A program made the position numbers and the translations under genes. From Chryseobacterium sp. KLBC 52 (GTDB taxonomy: Bacteria > Bacteroidota > Bacteroidia > Flavobacteriales > Weeksellaceae), in assembly GCF_003347605.1 (NCBI RefSeq), contig NZ_QDFZ01000002.1:186001-250000 (forward strand): DNA of 64,000 nt. Direction: 5' to 3'. Below the pieces are notes generated by a model, which saw nothing but the letters and a program-made list of their open reading frames with translations, did no database searches and was not told where the DNA came from. Shown piece by piece: positions 16,824 through 25,227 of the stretch; positions within the stretch are counted from its first letter, which is position 1; each line of letters opens with the position of its first letter.

Positions 16824-18908
16824 TTAAAAAGTTGCTGCAGGAGCAGTTTCGTTATTAAGTTTCCGCTGAATTTCTGTCTTTTTCCCTTTCGAGAAATCAT
16901 AACTCAGCCCTAATACAAACATGGACTTATTGTTCATAATCTGTGTATGAACTTTATAATCTACCAGGCTTTCCGGTAAACTTTTCGTTTTATATTCTGA
17001 AGGCATTCCTATCCAGTACATTCCTGTGGAAAATGTCCAGTTTTTATGTTTATAGCTTACAAAAATATTATTCTGATTTTCATTCGTATTAAGGAATGCG
17101 CCATTGAGACTATATACAGGAATATTGAACTGATACTGAACGGAAAAAGATTTGTATTCTGAAGAAAGCGAGAAATAATTTCCTAAATAATCATTCTTAA
17201 TCAAAGCACCTGTACTTGTTTTTACTGTTTCGGAAGTAGGAGTGATCACAGCTTTTATGACCAATAAACTGCTGCCAAAAGGTTTATAGGAACCGGTAAG
17301 CTGTACTCCATATCGCTGTCCGTTTTTTCCATTTTCATAAGTCAGTGCATATCCATTCAATACCTCATCCTGAACATAATACTGGTTGATCACCCTGTTG
17401 GTATACCGGTAAAATAATCCTGCATTAAAATCAAAATACTTATTATTAAAAGAATAGGTCAGGTTATTAGAAAAGACCTGTTGGGATTTTAAAAAAGGAT
17501 TTCCCCGTTGAACAATATTAGGAGCCAATTGCACCACATTACTACTTAAAGCGTTACTCCAGGGACTTACCGGATTATAACTTGCTGTGAAGCGAAGGTT
17601 CTGATTTCCTTTGATCTGATAAGCTAAAATAACCTTTGGAGTAAAAGTCCATTCATCAAAAGTAGTTTCTGCACTTTTGTTGTGAATATTGGTAAGACCA
17701 GCTCCAATACGATAACTGAATTTAGCCATTTTCCCAGCAAATTCAGTGTAAAAATACTGTTCCAGATAATTGACACTGTACTGCGAATATCCGGTAAGAT
17801 TATTCAGATCATTGGAAATAGAAGACCTTGAAATACGGTATCCGGATGAAAGCTTTCCTGCTGTAAAATCATGGGTGTGTGCCAACTCTCCCACCAGACT
17901 CGTCTGCTTTGCTTTCAATACCATATCATTATCATATACCGATAGTCCTGAACCTACAATCCATTCTTTGGCCGTTTCTGTAGTATTGGTAGTATAATGA
18001 GAGCCTACAACATTAATGCTCAACTCATCTTTTTCTCCAATCTTTTTAGAATAATAAAGATCCAGCTTAGGGATCACATAATCTGAACCATTATTTTTGA
18101 ACATATTGTGCTCTTCCTTCAGATTATCCTCAGTAAAAACACTTTGTCCTACTCCTTTTGAAAACCTGCTGAAAATATCCATATTCAGTTTAGCCTGAAA
18201 AGCGTAGTCATCAGGAACAAGTCTGGTAAAACGCAGAGCAATATTCTGAAAAGTATATCCGAAATGATCTTTACGGTTTTCATCAGACCGGTAATGTTTT
18301 CCATTAAGCTCATAGTCATAGATACTATTGACCCTTCTGTCATTATAATCTCTAAGATTCAGGGAATATTCAAGTCCGAAATTATTCTTTCCTTTTGTAT
18401 AATCTGCGTAGGCAGAACCATTCACAAATCCAGTATTCAAAGCTGCGGAAACATCAGCTCCGAAAACATACCCTGTTTCTGTAGACCTTGTCAGGATATT
18501 CACTATCGTATCTGCCCTCGTTGCCCATCTTGCTGGTGGAATATCATAGTATTCTACTTTCACAACTTCACTGGGAGCCACACTTCGGATCTGCATATCG
18601 GTAGCTTCAATGCCGTTGATAAGAAATAGCGTAGTTCCTCCTTTCGTACTGGTAATGGTATTGGCTACCGGATCCAGTTGTAATTCCGGAAGAGTACGAA
18701 GCAGATCTTTTGCATATCTTGCTTTCTCCAGAGCTTCTTTATCAAAGGTATAAACTGCTTTGTCTGCAAACTGTTTTTTACGCTGGGATTTCAGAATAAC
18801 TTCCTGAATCTCTTTAATGGCTGCTGCATCAACTGTATCATTTTTCTTCTCCTGCGAAAACATAAAGACACCGCAAAGAAAGAAGAGGGTATATATAGTT
18901 TTTTTCAT
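16824..18908 (-). CDS. TonB-dependent receptor-like outer-membrane protein
   Basis: The protein has 694 residues with signal peptide (MKKTIYTLFFLCGVFMFSQ). A plug-like domain spans about residues 33-150 (KEALEKARYAKDLLRTLPEL, TTLFLINGIEATDMQIRSV, EVVKVEYYDIPPARWATRAD), followed by a long outer-membrane barrel typical of the 'outer membrane beta-barrel family protein' group related to TonB receptors. No carboxypeptidase-like regulatory domain precedes the plug, so it is shorter than many SusC-type receptors. The substrate is unknown and there is no SusD partner. The C-terminus SYDFSKGKKTEIQRK is followed by a 10-residue tail, which is unusual because barrels normally end on an aromatic residue. 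Confidence 0.8.
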   Translation of the reverse strand: MKKTIYTLFFLCGVFMFSQEKKNDTVDAAAIKEIQEVILKSQRKKQFADKAVYTFDKEALEKARYAKDLLRTLPELQLDPVANTITSTKGGTTLFLINGIEATDMQIRSVAPSEVVKVEYYDIPPARWATRADTIVNILTRSTETGYVFGADVSAALNTGFVNGSAYADYTKGKNNFGLEYSLNLRDYNDRRVNSIYDYELNGKHYRSDENRKDHFGYTFQNIALRFTRLVPDDYAFQAKLNMDIFSRFSKGVGQSVFTEDNLKEEHNMFKNNGSDYVIPKLDLYYSKKIGEKDELSINVVGSHYTTNTTETAKEWIVGSGLSVYDNDMVLKAKQTSLVGELAHTHDFTAGKLSSGYRISRSSISNDLNNLTGYSQYSVNYLEQYFYTEFAGKMAKFSYRIGAGLTNIHNKSAETTFDEWTFTPKVILAYQIKGNQNLRFTASYNPVSPWSNALSSNVVQLAPNIVQRGNPFLKSQQVFSNNLTYSFNNKYFDFNAGLFYRYTNRVINQYYVQDEVLNGYALTYENGKNGQRYGVQLTGSYKPFGSSLLVIKAVITPTSETVKTSTGALIKNDYLGNYFSLSSEYKSFSVQYQFNIPVYSLNGAFLNTNENQNNIFVSYKHKNWTFSTGMYWIGMPSEYKTKSLPESLVDYKVHTQIMNNKSMFVLGLSYDFSKGKKTEIQRKLNNETAPAATF

Positions 18909-19073
18909 GGCTTAAGATGAATTATACTATTAGGACAGTCAATTACTGGCGAATATTACATTTATCATTGCAAACAATTAAATAATGAACGTTATCTTTC
19001 TTTATATTTTACTTATTATGTTAAGTTCAGCCCGTTTTTTGCTCGTATTTTTTACATCACAAAATATTGAGTC

Positions 19074-19826
19074 ATGAAAAAAGCAGTCCTATTAACTCCG
19101 TGCTTCCTGTTTTGTGTTCTGGGAGCTCAGGAAATTCAAAACAGCCCGGCAGAGAAGATGAATATTATCAAGACCAATGTCACGGCTTATGCATTCAGAA
19201 ATATTAATCTGTCCTATGAAAGAGCTATCAACCAATGGTTTTCTGTGAATATTGGCTTTGGGACAATGACAGAAGGAAAAGTACCTTTTATCAATGCTTT
19301 TCTGAAAGATGAAGATGAAAAAAGATTCCAGAATCTGAGAGTAAAAGCTACTAATTTCACTATAGAGCCAAGATTTTATATTGGGCATGGCTATGGAAAA
19401 GGTTTCTATTTTGCACCTTATTACCGCTACTCAAGTGTCACTTCCAATACTTTTGATTTTTATTACGATTATAACGGTCCTGACGGAAATAATTATCAAA
19501 TTCCGATTAGAGGCCAGGGAGATACCAATGGAAACAGTGGCGGTGTGATGGTTGGAGTACAGTTCTTTCTGACCAGAAGCCAGAATCTTGTATTGGATTT
19601 CTGGATCGCAGGAGCCCACTATGGAAGTGGAAAAGGAGATTTTACGATGTCCTCAGATTATGTACTCACACCAGATATGCAGGCACAGCTTAAAAAGGAA
19701 ATTGAAAACCTGGATATTCCTTTTGTAAAGTATACGGTAGAAACCAATGCCAATGGAGCGAGAATAAAAGTAGATGGTCCATGGGCAGGTTTCAGAAGCG
19801 GGCTTTCGCTTGGATATAGATTTTAA
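19074..19826 (+). CDS. DUF3575 family outer-membrane barrel protein
   Basis: The protein has 250 residues. The signal peptide MKKAVLLTPCFLFCVLGAQ is followed by NIIKTNVTAYAFRNINLSYE, the standard opening of DUF3575 ('iktNl......n...E'). Amphipathic strands alternate to the C-terminus, and the last residues GLSLGYRF end in Phe, as expected for outer-membrane insertion. The function is unknown. The gene is divergent from the receptor-like gene and has its own terminator. Confidence 0.8.
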   Translation: MKKAVLLTPCFLFCVLGAQEIQNSPAEKMNIIKTNVTAYAFRNINLSYERAINQWFSVNIGFGTMTEGKVPFINAFLKDEDEKRFQNLRVKATNFTIEPRFYIGHGYGKGFYFAPYYRYSSVTSNTFDFYYDYNGPDGNNYQIPIRGQGDTNGNSGGVMVGVQFFLTRSQNLVLDFWIAGAHYGSGKGDFTMSSDYVLTPDMQAQLKKEIENLDIPFVKYTVETNANGARIKVDGPWAGFRSGLSLGYRF

Positions 19827-19847
19827 AGAATCATCTTTATACGACTC

Positions 19848-19879
19848 AACCGCTCTTTTCCGGAGCGGTTTGCTTTTTT
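19848..19879 (+). terminator. Rho-independent terminator
   Basis: Arms AACCGCTC (19848-19855) and GAGCGGTT (19863-19870) are followed by TGCTTTTTT. The right arm overlaps the possible -33 box of the MFS gene. Confidence 0.85.
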
Positions 19880-19897
19880 CTGAAATTTGTATCTTGG
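19869..19897 (+). promoter_or_regulatory. Candidate promoter of the MFS transporter
   Basis: TTTG (19869-19872), a 17-nt spacer and TATCTTGG (19890-19897), one base off TAnnTTTG. The ATG lies 41 bp downstream. Confidence 0.4.
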
Positions 19898-19937
19898 ATG
19901 CCATTATTAAAAAAACTTTTCAGGAAAATAACATTGT

Positions 19938-21230
19938 ATGAACTCAACGGCTATCACCACAGGTCAAAGAATCAAAGCCATTATAGGCGGATCTATCGGA
20001 AATCTTGTTGAATGGTATGACTGGTATGCATATGCAGCCTTTGCCATTTATTTCTCCCATTCATTTTTCCCGGATTCTGATCTGAATGCACAACTGATGA
20101 ATACCGCGGGAATATTTGCCGTAGGTTTTCTTATGCGTCCTATCGGTGGATGGCTGTTCGGAAGTATTGCAGACAAAATCGGACGAAAAAAAGCAATGAC
20201 GCTTTCTGTTTTATTGATGTCTTTTGGCTCTTTACTGATCGCCCTTACTCCTACCTATCAGTCTATAGGAATTTTAGCACCGTTATTACTTTTGCTGGCA
20301 AGATTGCTTCAGGGATTAAGTGTGGGAGGCGAATATGGAGTTTCCGCAACTTACCTCAGCGAAATGGCAACTCAGGACAAAAGGGGATTTTATTCAAGTT
20401 TTCAATATGTCACTTTGATTGGCGGGCAGCTTATAGCGTTGGGAATTCAGCTCATTTTACAAAAACTATTGCTCACTGAAGCTCAGCTGGAGGAATGGGG
20501 CTGGAGAATACCTTTTGTAATTGGAGCACTCCTTTCTATTATTGCATTATATCTTCGGGCTAATCTTCACGAAACAGAAGCTTTTGAAAATAAAAAAGAA
20601 GTCAGTGAAAAGAAAAAAGGAACAGTGAAAGAGCTTCTGAAACACCCAAAAGCTCTGCTTACCGTTGTGGGATTGACTTTAGGAGGAACACTTGCATTTT
20701 ATACCTACACAACGTACATGCAGAAATTCCTGGTGAATACGGTACATCTTACCAAGGAAGAATCTACTTTAGTTTCTTTCATTTCGTTATTTATTTTTGC
20801 CTGCCTTCAACCTGTATTTGGTGGATTATCTGACAAGATCGGAAGAAGACCGCTTCTTTTAGGTTTTGGTATTCTGGGAACTTTGTGTACCGTTCCGCTT
20901 CTTACAGCACTGAGTACAACTACGTCCATTTGGACTGCATTTTTCCTGATTATGGCAGCGTTAATTATCGTCAGCGGATACACTTCCATTAATGCCGTGG
21001 TAAAAGCCGAGCTTTTCCCTTCCGAAATCAGGGCGCTTGGTGTAGGTTTACCTTATGCTATTACCGTTGCAGTATTTGGAGGAACTGCGGAATATATTGC
21101 GCTTTGGTTTAAAAAGATAGGATCTGAAGAATATTTTTATTGGTACATTACCGGTTGTATTCTTTTTTCTCTGATTGTTTATGCTGGAATGAAAGACACC
21201 AGGAAAACTTCTGCACTGGACAAAGACTAA
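19938..21230 (+). CDS. MFS transporter, metabolite:H+ symporter (MHS) type
   Basis: The protein has 430 residues with twelve hydrophobic segments. The opening GSIGNLVEWYDWYAYAAFAI is diagnostic of the MHS family (ProP, KgtP, ShiA). The MFS signature GSIADKIGRKKAM lies between TM2 and TM3, the repeat GGLSDKIGRRP follows TM8, and GLSVGGEYGVSATYLSEMA is in the TM4-TM5 region. The protein should import an organic acid, betaine or a similar solute with protons; the substrate cannot be read from the sequence. It is a single gene between two terminators. Confidence 0.9.
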   Translation: MNSTAITTGQRIKAIIGGSIGNLVEWYDWYAYAAFAIYFSHSFFPDSDLNAQLMNTAGIFAVGFLMRPIGGWLFGSIADKIGRKKAMTLSVLLMSFGSLLIALTPTYQSIGILAPLLLLLARLLQGLSVGGEYGVSATYLSEMATQDKRGFYSSFQYVTLIGGQLIALGIQLILQKLLLTEAQLEEWGWRIPFVIGALLSIIALYLRANLHETEAFENKKEVSEKKKGTVKELLKHPKALLTVVGLTLGGTLAFYTYTTYMQKFLVNTVHLTKEESTLVSFISLFIFACLQPVFGGLSDKIGRRPLLLGFGILGTLCTVPLLTALSTTTSIWTAFFLIMAALIIVSGYTSINAVVKAELFPSEIRALGVGLPYAITVAVFGGTAEYIALWFKKIGSEEYFYWYITGCILFSLIVYAGMKDTRKTSALDKD

Positions 21231-21254
21231 TATCAGAAGTAATATAAAAAAACG

Positions 21255-21288
21255 AGCGCCGCAGATTTTCTGCGGCGCTTGTTCTATT
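21255..21288. terminator. Strong terminator between convergent genes
   Basis: Eleven-bp perfect arms AGCGCCGCAGA (21255-21265) and TCTGCGGCGCT (21269-21279), with TTTTTT nearby on the plus side and TTTTTT from the A-run at 21246-21252 on the minus side. It serves both the MFS gene and the small minus-strand gene. Confidence 0.85.
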
Positions 21289-21290
21289 TT

Positions 21291-21506
21291 TTAATGATAG
21301 GCCTGTTTAAATTTTTCAATCATACTATCCAGATTATGACGCTGGACGTATATACTTTTTACCTCTTCATACCTCGGTGATTTGTAGAAAACCTCGTGGA
21401 AATCCATACTACCGTTTCCTACTTTTACAACTTTCTGTACTTCGATATTCAACTTTCTTAATTCATCTTTGAAGACTTTAAATTCATCTTGGATACTACT
21501 GCTCAT
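21291..21506 (-). CDS. Small conserved-looking hypothetical protein
   Basis: The protein has 71 residues, is charged and mostly helical (QDEFKVFKDELRKLNIEVQK at the start, HNLDSMIEKFKQAYH at the end) with no signal peptide or cysteine. The frame lies directly behind a terminator shared with the MFS gene, which supports it being a real transcription unit. No family is recognised. Confidence 0.55.
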   Translation of the reverse strand: MSSSIQDEFKVFKDELRKLNIEVQKVVKVGNGSMDFHEVFYKSPRYEEVKSIYVQRHNLDSMIEKFKQAYH

Positions 21507-21724
21507 TAATATTTATAGTTTTTTAGTTAAAAATTCCATTCACCCCTTCAAATGTCATGGGTAACCTCTTAAATTCCGAATAAAGTTAGTAAATTTATTG
21601 ACATAAAGTAATACTTTGATAATATTTTATTATTTTTTTTACAAATAGTAAGTCGATAATATCCGATTGATGCATATTTCGTATTTTTAACCTCACAAAA
21701 AATTGTAACAACCTTACACAAACC

Positions 21725-22399
21725 ATGAATATTAAAGCATTTTTCTCTTTATTTTTCTTAGCCCTGCTTACTTTCCTGCATGGTCAGAAAATGGAATTCA
21801 AAGCACCGGATTATGTGGAAATTCAAAAAAATATTGAGAATAAAAATTCAGAATTCTATTATCCGAAACTTTTAAAGAGGTTAAAACAGAACGATACGCT
21901 TCTTACCAGCAATCAATACCGTCATCTTTATTTCGGATATACCTTCCAGAAAGACTATCAGCCTTACAAAATGGGAAAGAAGTCTGAAGAAGTTGCCAAA
22001 TATTATCGTGGAGAAGGTATCTCACAAAAAGATCTTTCCAAGGGAATCCAGTTATTTCTTGGCGCATTGGATGAAAATCCGCTGGATTTGCGTGCTATGA
22101 ATTATCTTGCCTATCTGTATCATTTAAACGATGATGACGCCACTGCTGAAAAAATTGCAGGAAATTTCCACGGATTATTAAATGCCATTCTTACTTCGGG
22201 TGATGGATTAACCTGTGAAACAGGCTTTCACGTGATTGCTGTAACAGATGAGTATGTCCTTTTGAACAGGTTTCAAATGGAAACAAAATCACAAAGTCTG
22301 AAAGGAAAATGTGATTACCAGGAATTTGAAAAGGATAAATACAAAGTTCCGGGATTTTATTTTGACATCAGCAGATTCTATGGAAGGATATTAGATTAA
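21725..22399 (+). CDS. DUF4919 family exported protein
   Basis: The protein has 224 residues with signal peptide MNIKAFFSLFFLALLTFLHGQ. The family pattern is evident: YYPKLLKRLKQNDTLLTSNQ, YRHLYFGYTFQKDYQPYKMG, then a TPR-like segment (ALDENPLDLRAMNYLAYLYH). DUF4919 proteins are exported proteins of Bacteroidota with no assigned activity. The start is 5 nt after an A-rich ACACAAACC stretch. Confidence 0.8.
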   Translation: MNIKAFFSLFFLALLTFLHGQKMEFKAPDYVEIQKNIENKNSEFYYPKLLKRLKQNDTLLTSNQYRHLYFGYTFQKDYQPYKMGKKSEEVAKYYRGEGISQKDLSKGIQLFLGALDENPLDLRAMNYLAYLYHLNDDDATAEKIAGNFHGLLNAILTSGDGLTCETGFHVIAVTDEYVLLNRFQMETKSQSLKGKCDYQEFEKDKYKVPGFYFDISRFYGRILD

Positions 22400-22557
22400 T
22401 AATTTTCTGATATTGTATTCATTATTTCATCCCGTTTTTACTTTTCAAAAATAACCGTTATCAATTTTTATAAAAATAAATTTCATATGATTTTACCCTA
22501 AACAAAAGGGTGTGGAAGGAGGAGAAATATTTTTTTCAAAAAAAAGATTAAATCTTG

Positions 22558-22583
22558 TGTAACATTTTTTTAAGGTTCGTCTC
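22558..22583 (+). promoter_or_regulatory. Candidate ECF-sigma-dependent promoter of the hydrolase-sigma operon
   Basis: TGTAAC (22558-22563), a 14-nt T-rich spacer and CGTCTC (22578-22583) resemble the -35 'GTAAC' and -10 'CGTC' elements of ECF sigma factors, rather than the housekeeping TTTG/TAnnTTTG type. It sits 35 bp before the first gene of an operon that encodes an ECF sigma factor, so autoregulation is likely. Confidence 0.5.
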
Positions 22584-22617
22584 TAAAAGACAAATAAACT
22601 TTAAAACTTTAGAAATC

Positions 22618-23469
22618 ATGAAAAAATTCACATTCCTTTTGATCATCATGTTATTTTTTTTAGCGGTATGCAATATATTCGGGCAACAAACAACTTATCC
22701 GTTTGAAGTAAAGAAAACGGGAAAAGGAAATCAATCCTTACTATTCATTCCGGGGTTTGCTTCTTCAGGAGATGTATGGAACGAAACCACGGCAAAGTTT
22801 GAAAAAGATTTCACCTGCTATACTTTAACAATGGCTGGATTTGCAGGAGCAAAACCACAGGCAGATGCCAGCTTTAAAGACTGGGAAAAAGAAATAGCGG
22901 CTTACATCAAAAATAATAATATTGAAAAACCTATTCTTATCGGACATAGTATGGGTGGCGGTCTTGCCCTAGCTATTGCAGCCGACTATCCTGAACTTGT
23001 CGGTAAAATTATCATTGTAGATACTCTGCCCTGCCTGGCAGCCTTATCCGATCCTAATTTTACTTCTAAAGAAAACAATGATTGTTCGGCTACTATAACT
23101 CAGTTAACAGCAATGAATGATGAGCAGTTCCGAAAAATGCAGGCCCAGGCTATGCCACGTCTCTTAGCAGATCCTTCGATGCAGGAAACCGTAATCAATT
23201 GGAGTATGAAATCTGACCGAAAAACATTTGCTAAAATGTACTGTGATTTTTATAATACCGACCTCCGAGAAAAAATAAAAAACATCCAGTGCCCTTCCCT
23301 CATCCTTCTGGAATCCTTTTTTGTTAACCTTAAACCCACTATTGAAGGGCAGTACAAAAATTTAAAGAATGCCAATATGCAGTATGCTTCAAAAGGACTA
23401 CACTTCATTATGTACGATGATAAGGATTGGTATTTTAACCAACTTAATAACTTTTTATCTGCGAAATAA
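22618..23469 (+). CDS. Exported alpha/beta hydrolase, first gene of an ECF-sigma operon
   Basis: I start at ATG 22618, where the signal peptide begins (MKKFTFLLIIMLFFLAVCNIF, then GQQT). The mature enzyme has the oxyanion region LLFIPGFASSGDVW, elbow GHSMGGGLALAIA (nucleophile Ser) and an acid/His pair near the C-terminus (ILLE, SKGLHFIMYDD). It is predicted to be periplasmic. The stop TAA overlaps the ATG of the sigma factor gene (TAATG), so translation is coupled. A candidate ECF promoter lies directly upstream. It may be the main output of the sigma factor; the substrate is unknown. Confidence 0.8.
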   Translation: MKKFTFLLIIMLFFLAVCNIFGQQTTYPFEVKKTGKGNQSLLFIPGFASSGDVWNETTAKFEKDFTCYTLTMAGFAGAKPQADASFKDWEKEIAAYIKNNNIEKPILIGHSMGGGLALAIAADYPELVGKIIIVDTLPCLAALSDPNFTSKENNDCSATITQLTAMNDEQFRKMQAQAMPRLLADPSMQETVINWSMKSDRKTFAKMYCDFYNTDLREKIKNIQCPSLILLESFFVNLKPTIEGQYKNLKNANMQYASKGLHFIMYDDKDWYFNQLNNFLSAK

Positions 23470-23939
23470 TGGCTTTTGAAGAGATATACGAACTCTACTG
23501 GCAAAGGATATTCCGTTTATGTATGGGATATGTGAATGATACTGATATTGCTCAGGATCTTGCTCAGGAAACATTTATCATTGTCTGGCAGCAGCTCCCG
23601 AAATTCAGGAATGAATCCAGTGTAGGAACATGGATTTTCAGAATAGCTTCTAATAACTGCCTCCGACAGATTGAAAAGGAAAAGAAATTTGCCAAAACAG
23701 ATTTACCCATCAATCTGGAAGAAAAAAAACAGGAATCTATGGAACCTCAGATTCAAATGCTCTATCAGTTTATTTCAGAATTGCCTGAAACAGACAGAAT
23801 CATTATTTCGTTGGAACTGGAAGAGATAAAACAGGCTGAAATAGCTCATATCGTAGGACTTTCAGAGTCTAATATCAGAGTAAAGATTCACAGGATAAAA
23901 GAAAAACTAACGCAAAAGTTTAAAGACAATGGATACTAA
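23469..23939 (+). CDS. ECF-family RNA polymerase sigma factor
   Basis: The protein has 156 residues, the standard ECF size. Region 2 is seen at about residues 5-70 (LYWQRIFRLCMGYVNDTDIA, DLAQETFIIVWQ, GTWIFRIASNNCLRQI) and region 4 at about 100-150 (LPETDRIIISLELEEIKQAE, IAHIVGLSESNIRVKIHRIK). It directs RNA polymerase to a small promoter set. It is translated from an ATG overlapping the hydrolase stop, and the next gene overlaps its 3' end by 11 bp. The next gene, a small membrane protein, could be the anti-sigma factor. Confidence 0.93.
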   Translation: MAFEEIYELYWQRIFRLCMGYVNDTDIAQDLAQETFIIVWQQLPKFRNESSVGTWIFRIASNNCLRQIEKEKKFAKTDLPINLEEKKQESMEPQIQMLYQFISELPETDRIIISLELEEIKQAEIAHIVGLSESNIRVKIHRIKEKLTQKFKDNGY

Positions 23940-24522
23940 TATCGATTTCAAAAATATATGGAAGCAGCAAACTTCCAACAAACCCAATCTGGAAGAACTG
24001 CTCGGAAAACTGAAAAAATTCAGAAACCAGAACCTTCGCAGACTGATTCTCGCCAACGTGGCTTTAATCACCACCTCCATATTAATTGCTTTTATCTGGT
24101 ACATTTACCAGCCTCAGATGATCACTACAAAAATTGGAATTGTACTTGTTATTCTGGCTATGGTCATCTTTCTTCTGGCCTATAATAAAATGTTTATGGT
24201 ATTTTATAAGATTGATCAAACCCAGTCGAACAGTGAATATCTTCAAAGTTTATACGTGGTAAAAAGCAAGCAGAAATTAATGGAGACAACCATACTCAAT
24301 CTGTATTTTATGATGCTCTTTCTGGGAATTTGTTTGTATATGTATGAATACACTTCCAGAATGACTCTTGGTGCAGGAATTCTGACCTATGCTATAACAT
24401 GTGCATGGATCGCTTTCAACTGGTTTTATCTGAGACCACGAACCATAAAGAAACAACAGGAAAAACTTAACGAATTAATTAATAAATTTGAGGAAATCAA
24501 TAATCAATTAAAAGAATCATGA
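23929..24522 (+). CDS. Four-helix membrane protein, candidate anti-sigma factor
   Basis: The protein has 197 residues. A soluble N-terminal about 35 residues (MDTNIDFKNIWKQQTSNKPN) precedes four hydrophobic helices at about 38-56, 63-83, 120-137 and 143-166, then a C-terminal coiled-coil-like tail (QQEKLNELINKFEEINNQLK). Overlap with the sigma gene, the cytosolic N-terminus and the membrane topology fit an anti-sigma factor. The classical ZAS zinc motif (HxxxCxxC) is absent, so the assignment rests on context. Confidence 0.55.
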   Translation: MDTNIDFKNIWKQQTSNKPNLEELLGKLKKFRNQNLRRLILANVALITTSILIAFIWYIYQPQMITTKIGIVLVILAMVIFLLAYNKMFMVFYKIDQTQSNSEYLQSLYVVKSKQKLMETTILNLYFMMLFLGICLYMYEYTSRMTLGAGILTYAITCAWIAFNWFYLRPRTIKKQQEKLNELINKFEEINNQLKES

Positions 24523-25133
24523 TTTCTTCTGACAACAAAAACCACTGGGAAAATGTATATGAAACCAAAAATCCAGATCAGGTAAGCTGGACCCAGAAAA
24601 AACCTCAGACTTCCCTTGATTTTATACATTCTTCCGGATTGGGAAAAAATGCCAGCATCATTGATATTGGTGGTGGAGACAGCAACCTTGTTGATTTTCT
24701 TCTTGAAGAAGGTTATGAAAATATTACAGTACTTGATATTTCTGCCAAAGCCCTGGAAAAGGCACAGGAAAGACTTGGAGATGCAGCCGGTAAAGTAAAA
24801 TGGATTGCGACAGACATTACAGCTTTCGCACCTGCAGAAACCTATGACATCTGGCATGACAGAGCTGCCTTTCATTTCCTCACCACCCCGGAACAGGTTT
24901 CAAAATACATCGATATCGCAGAAAAGAAGGTGAACCATTTTATGATTGTCGGAACTTTTTCGAAAAACGGTCCTACGAAATGCAGTGGATTGGATATTCA
25001 GCAGTATGATGAAGAATCATTATCCGAAAAATTTGAAAAAAGTTTTAAAAAAGTAAACTGTATAACTGAAGATCACACCACTCCTTTTGACACGGTTCAA
25101 AATTTTGTATTCTGCAGTTTTAAAAAGCAGTAA
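24519..25133 (+). CDS. Class I SAM-dependent methyltransferase
   Basis: The protein has 204 residues. Motif I (ASIIDIGGGDSNLVDFLL) and the acidic end of strand 2 (ITVLDISAKALEKAQERL) bind S-adenosylmethionine; KVKWIATDITAF matches motif III. NHWENVYETKNPDQVSWTQK at the N-terminus and HDRAAFHFLTTPEQVSKYI resemble small-molecule methyltransferases of the thiopurine/tellurite type, but the substrate is uncertain. The start overlaps the membrane protein stop by 4 bp (ATGA), making this the last gene of the ECF operon, followed by a terminator. Confidence 0.85.
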   Translation: MISSDNKNHWENVYETKNPDQVSWTQKKPQTSLDFIHSSGLGKNASIIDIGGGDSNLVDFLLEEGYENITVLDISAKALEKAQERLGDAAGKVKWIATDITAFAPAETYDIWHDRAAFHFLTTPEQVSKYIDIAEKKVNHFMIVGTFSKNGPTKCSGLDIQQYDEESLSEKFEKSFKKVNCITEDHTTPFDTVQNFVFCSFKKQ

Positions 25134-25161
25134 TGAATTGTATGTAGTTAATTAAATATAA

Positions 25162-25193
25162 AAAAAGAGAGTCATTTCTGGCTCTCTTTTTTG
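25162..25193. terminator. Bidirectional terminator
   Basis: AAAAAGAGAG and CTCTCTTTTTT arms flank a short loop (TCATTTCTGG). It sits between the convergent methyltransferase and ABC transporter genes. Confidence 0.85.
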
Positions 25194-25227
25194 TTTATCT
25201 CATTTCAAGGGAATGGTTTCTCTCTGA

